Of a DNA stretch of 64,000 bases, positions 22,510 to 32,586 are shown one piece after another (within the stretch, counting starts at the first letter, position 1; every line of letters begins with the position of its first letter). The stretch lies in the NCBI GenBank assembly GCA_902602845.1, contig CACKSN010000005.1:1-64000 (forward strand). The letters are read 5' to 3'. The notes beneath the pieces were generated by a model that was not told where the DNA came from, did not search any database, and saw only the letters and a list, made by a program, of their open reading frames with translations. The DNA is from an uncultured Alphaproteobacteria bacterium (GTDB lineage: Bacteria; Pseudomonadota; Alphaproteobacteria; HIMB59; GCA-002718135). Both the position numbers and the translations under genes were made by a program.

Positions 22510-22550
22510 GGTAAAGCTGGAAAGCTTACCTTTTTGTTGAAGTAAGGAGA
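22510..22550 (+). promoter_or_regulatory. Candidate expression platform: two mutually exclusive hairpins over the glnA Shine-Dalgarno
   Basis: GGTAA-A-GCT-GGAA-AGC-TTACC hairpin plus U5; alternative CTTAC(22525-22529)/GTAAG(22542-22546) overlapping AAGGAG SD. Confidence 0.5.
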
Positions 22551-22555
22551 TAGAT

Positions 22556-23986
22556 ATGAAATTAAAAAGCTCGACTCCAAAAGATTTAATGTCTGAAATA
22601 AAAAACATGGACATTAAAATGGTTGATATGCGCTTTACTGATATACCAGGAACAACTCAACATTTTACTATACCTATTAAATTTTTAGACGAAGATATTT
22701 TTTCTGATGGACTTGGATTTGATGGATCTTCAGTAAGAGGTTTCCAAGAAATTCAAGACAGTGATATGATAGTTTTGCCTGATGCAACTACTGCATACAT
22801 TGATCCATTTTTTTCTGAAAAAACTCTAGCCTTGCACTGTAATATTAAAGATCCAGTAACTCTTGTAGATTATAGCAGAGATCCAAGAAATATTGCTAAA
22901 AAAGCTGAAGAATATCTTAAATCATCTGGAATTGGTGATACAGCTTACTTTGGTCCTGAAGCTGAATTCTTTGTTTTTAATAATGTTCAATTTGATTCAG
23001 GTTCAAACTTTGCTTTTCACGAAGTTGATTCCACTGAAGGTACATGGAATAGCGGCTCAGATGAAAATCCAAATCTAGGTCACAAACCTAGACATAAAGA
23101 AGGTTATTTTCCTTTACCACCAGTAGACACACTTCAAGATGTAAGAACGGAAATGGTAATGACAATGCAAGACATTGGATTAACTGTTGAGGCACATCAC
23201 CACGAAGTAGCAACAGGTGGTCAATGCGAAATTGATTTAGAGTTCTCTCCTTTATTAAAAATGGCAGATGATATGATGAAATACAAATATGTAGTTAAAA
23301 ATGTTGCAAAGCAACATGGAATGACAGCTACATTTATGCCTAAACCCTTGTTTGAAGATAATGGTTCGGGGATGCACGTTCATCAAAGTGTTTGGAAGGG
23401 TGGAGATACACTTATGTATAAAAAAGGTAATTATGCAAATTTAAGTGATTTAGCTCTTAACTATATTGGTGGTATCCTAAAACATGCGCCTGCACTTTTA
23501 GCATTTTGCGCCCCAACTACTAACTCATACAAAAGATTAGTTCCTGGTTTTGAAGCTCCAGTAAACATTGTTTACTCTCAAAGAAATAGAACAGCATCAG
23601 TAAGAATACCAGCTTACTCCCAGAGCCCAAAATCTAAGAGAATGGAATTTAGATGTCCAGATCCTTCAGCAAACCCATACTTAGCATTTTCAGCAATGTT
23701 AATGGCAGGGTTAGATGGAATAAAAAATAAAATTGATCCTGGAAAACCAACAGATATAAATCTCTATGCTGCTAGTGATGACGTGTTATCAAAGATACAG
23801 TCAACCCCTGGATCATTAGCTGAATCTCTTGAAGCACTAGAAAAAGATCATGCTTTTTTATTAGAGGGTGATGTATTTACTAAAGATGTAATTGATACCT
23901 ATATTAGCTATAAAAAAGAAAATGAGGTTGATCCAATTAACATTAGACCTCATCCACATGAGTTTAAATTATACTATGATGCGTAG
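22556..23986 (+). CDS. glnA: Type I glutamine synthetase
   Basis: 476 aa; [49 protein letters not shown]. Confidence 0.97.
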   Translation: MKLKSSTPKDLMSEIKNMDIKMVDMRFTDIPGTTQHFTIPIKFLDEDIFSDGLGFDGSSVRGFQEIQDSDMIVLPDATTAYIDPFFSEKTLALHCNIKDPVTLVDYSRDPRNIAKKAEEYLKSSGIGDTAYFGPEAEFFVFNNVQFDSGSNFAFHEVDSTEGTWNSGSDENPNLGHKPRHKEGYFPLPPVDTLQDVRTEMVMTMQDIGLTVEAHHHEVATGGQCEIDLEFSPLLKMADDMMKYKYVVKNVAKQHGMTATFMPKPLFEDNGSGMHVHQSVWKGGDTLMYKKGNYANLSDLALNYIGGILKHAPALLAFCAPTTNSYKRLVPGFEAPVNIVYSQRNRTASVRIPAYSQSPKSKRMEFRCPDPSANPYLAFSAMLMAGLDGIKNKIDPGKPTDINLYAASDDVLSKIQSTPGSLAESLEALEKDHAFLLEGDVFTKDVIDTYISYKKENEVDPINIRPHPHEFKLYYDA

Positions 23987-24008
23987 TAATTTTATTTATC
24001 TTTAATAG

Positions 24009-24034
24009 AAAACCGCCTTAGGGCGGTTTTTTTT
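24009..24034 (+). terminator. Rho-independent terminator of glnA
   Basis: AAAACCGCC-TTAG-GGCGGTTTT followed by a T run. Confidence 0.93.
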
Positions 24035-24070
24035 ATATTTTTAGCCCAACACTTTTGATAAGAAATATTA

Positions 24071-26005
24071 ATGGGTAAAAAATCCACTTATAACGCTAAA
24101 GATATTGAGGTTCTTGAAGGACTTGAACCAGTTCGAAAAAGACCAGGTATGTATATTGGAAGTACAAACCAAGATGGACTACATCATTTAGTCAATGAGG
24201 TTTTAGATAATAGTATAGATGAAGTTTTAGCTGGCCATGCAACTGATATAAATTTTCATTATAAAAAAGACGGCTCAATAAAAATAAAAGATAATGGGAG
24301 AGGTATCCCTATTGATTTTCACCCAAAATATAAAAATAAAAGAGCCGTCGAGGTTGTTTTAACAACACTTCATGCAGGTGGAAAATTTAATAGTGGTGCT
24401 TACAAAACTTCAGGTGGATTGCATGGAGTTGGGATTTCTGTTGTAAATGCCTTAAGCTCTTTATTAAAAGTCCAGGTCTTCAAAGATGGGAAAGTATATC
24501 GACAAGATTACTCAAAAGGGAAAATTAAAACAAAAATAAAAATAGATAAATGTAGCAAGAAACTAAAAGGAACTGAAATTACTTTTATGCCAGATGAAGC
24601 TATATTTGAAAATACAAAATTTGTTCCAAAAAAATTGTATAATTTTATAAATATGAAATCTGTATTAGTTGGTGGTACAACTATCAACTTTGAAATTGAT
24701 AAGGAACTAATTAAAGATAATACACCTAATAAAAAAAGTTTTTTTTACAAAAAAGGAATTGAAGATTATTTTGAATTTGAATACAAAAATAACACTAAAT
24801 TATTTGAGAAAAATTTTTTATTAAAATCGAATATTAATGAAAATGAAAATTTTGAAACATTAATTTCATTTAATATAAATGAAAATTCAAGCTTGATGTC
24901 TTACTGTAACACCATTGAAACACCAGATGGAGGTTCACATGAAAATGGTATTCGTAATGGAATTTTAAAAGCTATAAAACTTTATGGGCAAAAAAATCAA
25001 TTTTCGAAAATAAATAATATAAATCACAACGATATCTTTGATTATTCTAATGTTATTATTTCTATATTTATTAATGATCCAAGCTTTGAGGGGCAAACTA
25101 AAAAAAGAATAATAATGCCTAATTTACAAAAGGAAATTGAAAGTAAATCACAACAAGAATTTTTATTATGGTTAAATGCTAATAAAAAAAATTCAAAAAA
25201 ACTCTTAGAAATTTTAATTGAAAGAGCACTTCAAAGAACGGATCTGTCAAAAATTAAAGAACTAGATAGAAAAAATATCAAAGAAAGAAATAGACTGCCT
25301 GGAAAATTAGTTGATTGCTCTAGCAAATCAATAAAAGGGTCAGAAATTTTCATTGTAGAAGGTGACAGCGCTGGTGGTTCTGCAAAACAAGCAAGAAACA
25401 GAGAATTTCAAGCAATACTACCTTTAAGAGGTAAGATTTTAAATGTTTACAATGTTGGATTATCAAAAATAGCTGACAATAATGAAATTCAAAATCTTAT
25501 TCAGTCTCTGGGATGCGGTATTGGCAAAAATTTTGATATTTCTAAACTTCGTTATGAAAAAATTATTTTGATGACTGATGCTGATGTAGATGGTTCACAT
25601 ATTGCAACACTTCTAATTACTTTTTTTTACAAATATATGAAAGAACTTATCGATGAAAATAGACTTTATTTAGCTATGCCTCCACTATTTAAGATTTATG
25701 ATAAAAATAAATCATTTTACGCATTTGATGAAAATGAAAAAGACAAAATTGTAATAAAAGAATTTAAAAAAGAAAATTTCAACATTACAAGATTTAAAGG
25801 CTTAGGAGAGATGCCAGCTTACCAATTAAAAGAAACTACCATGGATCAAAATAAAAGAAGTTTAATCTCAATTACCACTGACCAAGCAAAAAAAAATTTA
25901 AAAATAACTGATAAACTATTTGAAACATTAATGGGCAAACAGGCTGAGTTACGTTTTAAATTTATTCAAAATAATGCTAACTTTATTAAAAATTTAGATA
26001 TCTAA
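24071..26005 (+). CDS. parE: DNA topoisomerase IV subunit B (ParE)
   Basis: 644 aa; YNAKDIEVLEGLEPVRKRPGMYIGS, VEGDSAGGSAKQARNREFQAILPLRGKILNV. Confidence 0.9.
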   Translation: MGKKSTYNAKDIEVLEGLEPVRKRPGMYIGSTNQDGLHHLVNEVLDNSIDEVLAGHATDINFHYKKDGSIKIKDNGRGIPIDFHPKYKNKRAVEVVLTTLHAGGKFNSGAYKTSGGLHGVGISVVNALSSLLKVQVFKDGKVYRQDYSKGKIKTKIKIDKCSKKLKGTEITFMPDEAIFENTKFVPKKLYNFINMKSVLVGGTTINFEIDKELIKDNTPNKKSFFYKKGIEDYFEFEYKNNTKLFEKNFLLKSNINENENFETLISFNINENSSLMSYCNTIETPDGGSHENGIRNGILKAIKLYGQKNQFSKINNINHNDIFDYSNVIISIFINDPSFEGQTKKRIIMPNLQKEIESKSQQEFLLWLNANKKNSKKLLEILIERALQRTDLSKIKELDRKNIKERNRLPGKLVDCSSKSIKGSEIFIVEGDSAGGSAKQARNREFQAILPLRGKILNVYNVGLSKIADNNEIQNLIQSLGCGIGKNFDISKLRYEKIILMTDADVDGSHIATLLITFFYKYMKELIDENRLYLAMPPLFKIYDKNKSFYAFDENEKDKIVIKEFKKENFNITRFKGLGEMPAYQLKETTMDQNKRSLISITTDQAKKNLKITDKLFETLMGKQAELRFKFIQNNANFIKNLDI

Positions 26006-26008
26006 GTT

Positions 26009-27490
26009 ATGAAGGAATATCTTTTAGTTATTGATCAAGGTACTACTAGTTCTAGAGTAGTATTGTATAACAAGAAATTTAAAATTATCGATATTGTTCA
26101 AAAAGAGTTTAATCAATATTTTCCTAATGAAGGCTGGGTTGAACATGATGCATTAGAAATTTGGAATGACATAAAAAATCTTATTAAAAAAATTATAAAA
26201 AAAAATAAATTATTATCTAAAAATATTATTTCAATTGGTATAGCAAATCAAAGAGAGACTACAGTGGTATGGAATAAAAAAACTGGTATACCTATTTATA
26301 ATGCAATTGTATGGCAGGACAGGAGAACTGGTTTGTACTGCTCTAATTTAAGAAAAAAAGGATTACAAAAAAAAATACAAAAAATTACTGGATTAGAACT
26401 GGATCCTTATTTCTCAGCAACAAAAATAAAATGGATTTTTGATAATGTTAAAATAGCAAAGAATAATCTTAAAAATAATAATCTTTTATTTGGAACTATA
26501 GATACTTGGTTGTTATGGAATTTAACAGAGGGTAAGTCGCATCTCACTGATATTACAAATGCATCAAGAACTATGATTTTTGACTCTAAAAAAGAAGAAT
26601 GGTCTAATGAAATGTTAAAAATATTTGGAATATCAAAAAAAATATTACCCAAAGTTGTTGAAAATTCTTATAATTTTGGATCAACAAAATTATTTGGAAT
26701 GCCTATAACTATTGGTGGTATGGCAGGTGATCAACAATCAGCTACTATTGGCCAAGCATGTTTTAACAAAGGTCAATCAAAAAGCACTTATGGGACTGGT
26801 TGTTTTTTGCTTATGAATATTGGTAATAAATTTAAAATATCCAATAATAGATTGCTTACTACTGTTGCTTTTAAAATTAATGGAAAAAAAATGTTTTGTT
26901 ATGAAGGCAGTATATTTGTTGCTGGATCTGCAATTCAATGGCTAAGAGATAATTTAAATTTTTTTAAAGACTCAAATGAAACTGATAAACTTTACGATAA
27001 GGCAAATGATGACGAAAATATATATTTTATTCCTGCTTTAACTGGGCTAGGAGCTCCATATTGGAATTCTAATGCAAGAGGTACTTTCTTTGGTTTAACA
27101 AGAAAAACTAGCAAGGAGGATATTATAAAAGCAACTTTAGATAGTTTATCATATCAGACATACGAATTAATCGAGTGTATGGAAAAAGACTCAAAAATAA
27201 AAATTAATGAAATAAAAGTTGATGGAGGTATGGTAAAAAATAATAATTTTCTACAAAGTCTGTCTAATATTACACAAATAAAGATAATAAGACCTAAAAA
27301 TATTGAAACTACTTCGCTAGGAGCTGCTTATCTGGCAGGTTTGCAATCTGGTATAATAAAAAATACTAATCAAATTAATAGTTTATGGGAAAAAGATAAA
27401 GTTTCTAAGGCTAAAATTTCAAAAAATAAATCTAAATTAAATATCAAAAATTGGAAAACAATTATAGGGGCAGTAAATAAGTTTTATTAA
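26009..27490 (+). CDS. glpK: Glycerol kinase
   Basis: 493 aa FGGY kinase; LVIDQGTTSSR, GWVEHDALEIW, GGMAGDQQSATIGQACF. Confidence 0.93.
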   Translation: MKEYLLVIDQGTTSSRVVLYNKKFKIIDIVQKEFNQYFPNEGWVEHDALEIWNDIKNLIKKIIKKNKLLSKNIISIGIANQRETTVVWNKKTGIPIYNAIVWQDRRTGLYCSNLRKKGLQKKIQKITGLELDPYFSATKIKWIFDNVKIAKNNLKNNNLLFGTIDTWLLWNLTEGKSHLTDITNASRTMIFDSKKEEWSNEMLKIFGISKKILPKVVENSYNFGSTKLFGMPITIGGMAGDQQSATIGQACFNKGQSKSTYGTGCFLLMNIGNKFKISNNRLLTTVAFKINGKKMFCYEGSIFVAGSAIQWLRDNLNFFKDSNETDKLYDKANDDENIYFIPALTGLGAPYWNSNARGTFFGLTRKTSKEDIIKATLDSLSYQTYELIECMEKDSKIKINEIKVDGGMVKNNNFLQSLSNITQIKIIRPKNIETTSLGAAYLAGLQSGIIKNTNQINSLWEKDKVSKAKISKNKSKLNIKNWKTIIGAVNKFY

Positions 27491-28302
27491 TTATTGTGGT
27501 TTAACCAATTTGTTAGCTCTACTGAGTGCATTTTTTCATTAAGCACATCGTTATAAAAAAATAACTCATTGGGTAGAATATTACTTTGATCTACAAAAAT
27601 TTCTTTTTCTTTTTTTAAATCAGATAATTTTTCATATATTTTATTTTCTAGTAAAATTTCTTTTCTTTGCTCCATTAAGCCAGCCATCCATTTTGGATTA
27701 AATTCTGGATGATACTGAACTGCCCAAACACAAGATTGATCAAAGTTAAAAGATATAGATTGATATTTACTTTTTTCGTTAGATGCTAAAACTAATGTGT
27801 CTTTTGGCAAGGTTTCAGCTTCATCATAGTGCCAACAAAAAGCATTAAATGAATTTTTTTTATTTTTATACATATCATGATTAATGCCTTCATCACTTAA
27901 TTTAATGTTCTTAGCTAATATTGCCTCAAGTCCATTTGGATTCTTTCTAACTTTACCTCCAGCGGCTGTAACCAAAACTTGTAAACCCCAACAACTTCCA
28001 AATATCTTATTCTTTCTTTTGAATAATTCCTTAGCTAACTCTATTTGTTTTATTATAAATTTATTTTCATCATAAATATTAAGAAGACTTCCAGTCCAAG
28101 CTACTGCCTGAAAATCATCTAAATTAACACCTAAAGGAAGATATTTGTCGTGTACTGCAGGATGGATTATTGTGATATTAATTTTTGAATTACTGTTTTT
28201 TTCTAAAATATTTTTGTAAACTTCAAACTGAGTTTCCATTCCTAATCTTATATAACGATCGGAGGCCTCTTTTTCATTTCCATCTACCAATAAAAGGTTC
28301 AT
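27487..28302 (-). CDS. Class I glutamine amidotransferase-like protein
   Basis: 271 aa; FGSCWGLQVL nucleophile elbow, VQYHPEF. Confidence 0.82.
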   Translation of the reverse strand: MNLLLVDGNEKEASDRYIRLGMETQFEVYKNILEKNSNSKINITIIHPAVHDKYLPLGVNLDDFQAVAWTGSLLNIYDENKFIIKQIELAKELFKRKNKIFGSCWGLQVLVTAAGGKVRKNPNGLEAILAKNIKLSDEGINHDMYKNKKNSFNAFCWHYDEAETLPKDTLVLASNEKSKYQSISFNFDQSCVWAVQYHPEFNPKWMAGLMEQRKEILLENKIYEKLSDLKKEKEIFVDQSNILPNELFFYNDVLNEKMHSVELTNWLNHNN

Positions 28303-28345
28303 ATTTATCTTTATTTTTAATCTATCATGAAATATTAAAAACTAA

Positions 28346-29239
28346 ATGAAAATAAAACTTGGTATTGCCCCTATTGCATGGAGTAATGATGATATGCCTG
28401 AACTTGGTGGAGATACTCCAATTGAAAAATGTTTAGAGGATGCAAGAGTATCTGGATTTTCAGGCATAGAATTGGGAGGTAAATTTCCAAGAAATCCTGG
28501 AATAATCAAGTTTCTTTTAGAAAAATTTGGACTAAAAATGCCAGGAGGTTGGTATGGTTCATTGTTGAGAGAAAGAAGTGCAAAAGAAGAATGGCTAGCA
28601 CTTCAAGATCATTTAAATTTATTAAAGTTAATTAATGCAGATGTTTTTGTTTTTGCTGATGTATCTGGATCAATCCAAGGTGATCAATCAAAAGCTCTTA
28701 GTAAAAGACCAATACTTGAAAAAGATGAATGGGATAGCTATTGCAAAAAAATAAGTGAATTATCTGATATGCTGATGGATGAAGGAATACCAATGTCATA
28801 TCACGAGCATATGGGAACTATTATACAGTCTGAGGAAGATGTAGATCGATTTATGGATATGACAAATCACAATACATTTTTACTTTATGACACTGGACAT
28901 TTGATGTTTGCTGAAGCAGATTATGAGAGAGTATTAAAAAATTATATTTCTCGAATTAACCATGTTCATTGTAAAGATATAAGAAAAGATATTTTTTTAA
29001 AATCTATTAAAGATGACTTAAGCTTTAGAGAGTCGTTTTTAAATGGTGTTTTCACTGTTCCAGGTGATGGGTGTATTGATTACGATCCATTAATTAAGAT
29101 ATTATATGAGGCAAAATATCAGGAATGGTTAATTATTGAGGCTGAACAAGATCCAAAAAAAGCAAACCCTCTTGAATATGCAAAATTAGGACATAATTAC
29201 TTGCATAATATAATAACAAAAAATGGGTATTCTTTTTAA
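28346..29239 (+). CDS. iolE: IolE-like inosose dehydratase / xylose-isomerase-like TIM barrel
   Basis: 297 aa; GIAPIAWSNDDMPELGGDTPIEKCLEDARVSGFSGIELGGKFP; HVHCKDIR. Confidence 0.8.
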   Translation: MKIKLGIAPIAWSNDDMPELGGDTPIEKCLEDARVSGFSGIELGGKFPRNPGIIKFLLEKFGLKMPGGWYGSLLRERSAKEEWLALQDHLNLLKLINADVFVFADVSGSIQGDQSKALSKRPILEKDEWDSYCKKISELSDMLMDEGIPMSYHEHMGTIIQSEEDVDRFMDMTNHNTFLLYDTGHLMFAEADYERVLKNYISRINHVHCKDIRKDIFLKSIKDDLSFRESFLNGVFTVPGDGCIDYDPLIKILYEAKYQEWLIIEAEQDPKKANPLEYAKLGHNYLHNIITKNGYSF

Positions 29240-29672
29240 AATTACTTTAAGTACTTTAATTTCATTCATTCCTTTATATGTTCTAGCTCACAAAGTCACA
29301 TTAGAAGACAAATCGTTAGAAAAGATTGTCAATGAAAGAATGGCAATAATGCAAAAAATTAAAAGCACATCAACGAAACTTTACAGACTAATAAATTCAG
29401 ATCAATATGAGGATATGCTAAAACTTAATGAAACTCTTCTTCATTCAGCATCTGAATTTAAAGATTATTATCCCGAAAATAGTCAAGCAGAAGGAGCTAG
29501 TGATAATATTTGGAGTGATCGAGAAACATTTAATGAATACAACCAAAACTTTGTAGATGATATCGAAATGATATCTTTAGGCATAGAACTAGAAGATAAC
29601 GAAATGATAAGTGATGCTATTAAAGCAATGGCTGCAAACTGCAGCACTTGTCATAAAAAATTTAGAAATTAA
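29223..29672 (+). CDS. Cytochrome c' (class II c-type cytochrome) family protein
   Basis: 149 aa; N-terminal signal peptide, four-helix-like body, C-terminal CSTCH haem motif (NCSTCHKKFRN). Confidence 0.8.
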   Translation: MGILFKITLSTLISFIPLYVLAHKVTLEDKSLEKIVNERMAIMQKIKSTSTKLYRLINSDQYEDMLKLNETLLHSASEFKDYYPENSQAEGASDNIWSDRETFNEYNQNFVDDIEMISLGIELEDNEMISDAIKAMAANCSTCHKKFRN

Positions 29673-30379
29673 TTATTTAATCTTAAGTGAGGATTATATT
29701 TCCATTCTAAATATTTAACAAATTGAACCATTAGAAAATTTAGAAAAAGATAAAGAATTCCTGCTGCAATAAATGCTTCAATTGGTGCAAATGTTTTAGC
29801 CATTATCTTTCTCGCTATACCAGTCATTTCCATGTATGTTGTAAGACTAACTAAAGAAGTAGCTTTAACCATTAATATTAACTCATTTCCATAAGATGGA
29901 AGAACTTTTCTAATAGCTATAGGCAATATAATTTTTCTTAAAAGCAAAAATTTTGTAAAACCAAGAGATAAACCAGACTCAACTTGACTTTTTTCAATTG
30001 ATTGAATGCCTCCTCGAAAAATTTCCGCTCCATATGCAACAGTGTTAATTGTAAGTGCTATTACCCCACACCAGAAAGGCTCTTTTAATGCATACCACAA
30101 AAAACTTTCTCTTATAAATTTGACAGAACCTAATCCAAAATAAATTAAATATATTTGAACCAGCAAAGGTGTACCTCTAATTATAAAAATATAACCAGCA
30201 ATCACTTTGGATAAAATTATAATTTTAGAGACTCTTCCTAATGCAAATAATAATGCTAAGATAAAACCTATGGGTAAAGAAATTAATAGTAATAAAATCG
30301 TATTGTCCAAACCTGATAATACTAAAAAAAAATTATTGAAAATCAGAGAATTTGTAATGTTATTAAAAAAATCTATCAT
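29669..30379 (-). CDS. Polar amino acid ABC transporter permease (HisM-like)
   Basis: 236 aa; FIIRGTPLLVQIYLIYFGL, EIFRGGIQSIEKSQVESGLSLG EAA-like loop. Confidence 0.88.
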   Translation of the reverse strand: MIDFFNNITNSLIFNNFFLVLSGLDNTILLLLISLPIGFILALLFALGRVSKIIILSKVIAGYIFIIRGTPLLVQIYLIYFGLGSVKFIRESFLWYALKEPFWCGVIALTINTVAYGAEIFRGGIQSIEKSQVESGLSLGFTKFLLLRKIILPIAIRKVLPSYGNELILMVKATSLVSLTTYMEMTGIARKIMAKTFAPIEAFIAAGILYLFLNFLMVQFVKYLEWKYNPHLRLNN

Positions 30380-31086
30380 GTTGAAAATCCCTTAGAATAA
30401 TTAATTTCTAAAGATTTAAAAACTCGACTAGAGAGAGTAGTTAAGCATAAATATAATATTGCTGCAGTTATCAAGAAAGTTAGGGGAGAGTGTTCTACAT
30501 TTGAAGATATTCTGGTTTGACGCATGATTTCAACTAGTCCAGTTACTGAAATTAAAGAAGTATCTTTAAGAGTTATCTGCCATACATTGCCTATTCCAGG
30601 TAGTGCATGCCTTATTACTTGTGGAGAAATAACTTTTAAGAAAATATTAAATTTATTCATACCAAGTGCGCGCGCAGCTTCTATTTGACCTTTGGATATT
30701 GATAAATAGGCAGCTCTTAGAACCTCACTGGAATACGTTGCTGATATAACAGCTATAGCAATAGTAGCAATTGTAAGAGCATTCAGCTCTATGTACTTAT
30801 TATATCCAAATACTTTAGCGATACTCATTACAAGAGAATTTCCTCCAAAAAAAATTAAATATATTACTAATAGCTCTGGAATACCTCTTATTACTGTGGT
30901 GTAAAAATTAGCAAAAAAATTTGTTATTCTATTTTGAATTATTTTTGCCCAAACAGTAAGAATTGCTAAAAATAAACCTAAACCCATTGATAAAATACTC
31001 ACAACTAAAGTCATAAGTGTTGCAACAAGAAATTCATCGCCCCAACCTGCATCTCCAAATACTAATTTTTCAAATTTAAACATCAA
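30376..31086 (-). CDS. Polar amino acid ABC transporter permease (HisQ-like)
   Basis: 236 aa; VIRGIPELLVIYLIFFGG, EVLRAAYLSISKGQIEAARALGM. Confidence 0.88.
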   Translation of the reverse strand: MMFKFEKLVFGDAGWGDEFLVATLMTLVVSILSMGLGLFLAILTVWAKIIQNRITNFFANFYTTVIRGIPELLVIYLIFFGGNSLVMSIAKVFGYNKYIELNALTIATIAIAVISATYSSEVLRAAYLSISKGQIEAARALGMNKFNIFLKVISPQVIRHALPGIGNVWQITLKDTSLISVTGLVEIMRQTRISSNVEHSPLTFLITAAILYLCLTTLSSRVFKSLEINYSKGFST

Positions 31087-31972
31087 ATCTAAGTGATTTT
31101 TTAATCAGTTCTCCATTAGTTGTTTTTATATTTGATAAAATTTTTTTATTTAATCGTATATCATCCAAACCAGCAAGATGTACAAGCGCGATTGGATTAT
31201 TTGGTAAATAAGGTTCAAGAAATTTTTTTTGAATATCATCATATATTGGAAGATGAAATTCACACATCCAATTACAGTATGAAGGAAGGAATTCAGTCGG
31301 TACTTTATCTTCATGAACAGTTAATGCCAAAGCTACTTGATCAGTTCCAAAAATTCTACCTTTTCTTGCAGCTAATTTTATATTCTTTTGAAAAATATCC
31401 CATATAAATTTATTTGAACTAATAGCAAAAGCACCAGCATTAAGCGTTGAATAGAAAGCAAATTTTTTACCTAAGTTCTTTGAAACTGACTTTCCAATAT
31501 TTTTAAAATTAATTGTTTTAACTTTAATAGGAAAATTTAAAAACCAATCTACTTTAGCAGTATTAAAGTATGCTCTATCGCTTTGAGGAGTTATAGTTAA
31601 GCAATCATTTCTTGCGCCCTTTTCATATAGAAGAAATGAATTCAGGTCATTTAACCAAATATCAGCATCTAACCAAATATAAATTTTATAATTTTCAAAA
31701 TAATCTGGCAGATAAGCTCTTGCAACTTGTGTTTTTAAATGATCTCTTCCAAGTATTTTATATTGAGGTACTTTCGCATCCCATTTTGCATCTCTTATTT
31801 TAATATTATTTTCTTTTAAATAATTTATTTGTTCTTCATCCATGCCTGTATTTAAAACAGCAAAATGATAATCATCCAAGATATTATTTTTTTTTAATGA
31901 GAGAAATAATTCTTTTAAAAGATGGAAATATTTATTATCTGAGGAACTTACAATTATTTTATCGATAGACAT
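31076..31972 (-). CDS. Glycosyltransferase-like protein of unknown specificity
   Basis: Translation from MSIDKIIVSSSDNKYF; IYIWLDADIWLND resembles a DxD-type sugar-nucleotide site, plus YSTLNAGAFA and FGTDQVALAL. Confidence 0.55.
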   Translation of the reverse strand: MSIDKIIVSSSDNKYFHLLKELFLSLKKNNILDDYHFAVLNTGMDEEQINYLKENNIKIRDAKWDAKVPQYKILGRDHLKTQVARAYLPDYFENYKIYIWLDADIWLNDLNSFLLYEKGARNDCLTITPQSDRAYFNTAKVDWFLNFPIKVKTINFKNIGKSVSKNLGKKFAFYSTLNAGAFAISSNKFIWDIFQKNIKLAARKGRIFGTDQVALALTVHEDKVPTEFLPSYCNWMCEFHLPIYDDIQKKFLEPYLPNNPIALVHLAGLDDIRLNKKILSNIKTTNGELIKKSLRFDV

Positions 31973-32032
31973 TAATTTAAATAGATTATTTAAACAGATT
32001 TTAATATTAGGAAAGAATATTAATAATAATAA

Positions 32033-32108
<76 letters not shown>

Positions 32109-32166
32109 ATAAATTAAACTGATAAAGTGTTTTGTATTGTTATTCAATTAAATATTTTATTATTAG

Positions 32167-32343
32167 TCAATTTTTCAAGTCTTCTGTATTTTCATCAGTC
32201 AACCATTGCATCAAATCTAAGCTAGCACATTTTTTTGAACAGAAGGGTATGAAAGGTTCTTTTGCAACCTTTTTACAAGTTGGGCATTTTACTCTTTGTT
32301 TTAAAGATAAAATATTATTTTTCTTCTTCTTCTTTACTTCCAT
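32167..32343 (-). CDS. yacG: DNA gyrase inhibitor YacG (zinc-binding), missing from the ORF track
   Basis: Manual translation [58 protein letters not shown]: CPxC...FCSxxCxxxDL...W pattern of YacG. Confidence 0.85.
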   Translation of the reverse strand: MEVKKKKKNNILSLKQRVKCPTCKKVAKEPFIPFCSKKCASLDLMQWLTDENTEDLKN

Positions 32344-32552
32344 CTGAAAGTAATTCGGCCCTTTGTTAAATCATAAGGAGTCATTTCTACTGTAACTTTG
32401 TCACCTGCTAAAACTCTAATTCTATTTTTTCTCATCTTACCTGAAGAATGTGCTAAAATTTCATGATCATTTTCTAATTTAACTTTAAACATTGCATTAG
32501 GAAGTAATTCTAAAACTACACCTTGAAATTCAATTGAACCTTCTTTTGGCAT
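32334..32552 (-). CDS. infA: Translation initiation factor IF-1
   Basis: 72 aa; [60 protein letters not shown]. Confidence 0.96.
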   Translation of the reverse strand: MPKEGSIEFQGVVLELLPNAMFKVKLENDHEILAHSSGKMRKNRIRVLAGDKVTVEMTPYDLTKGRITFRWK

Positions 32553-32586
32553 CTAATTCCTTTTTTTTAACTTTATATAATTAAAT

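Noticed and set aside
32132-32347. 71-aa + strand ORF
   Set aside because: Antisense to yacG, which has the better-supported coding signature.
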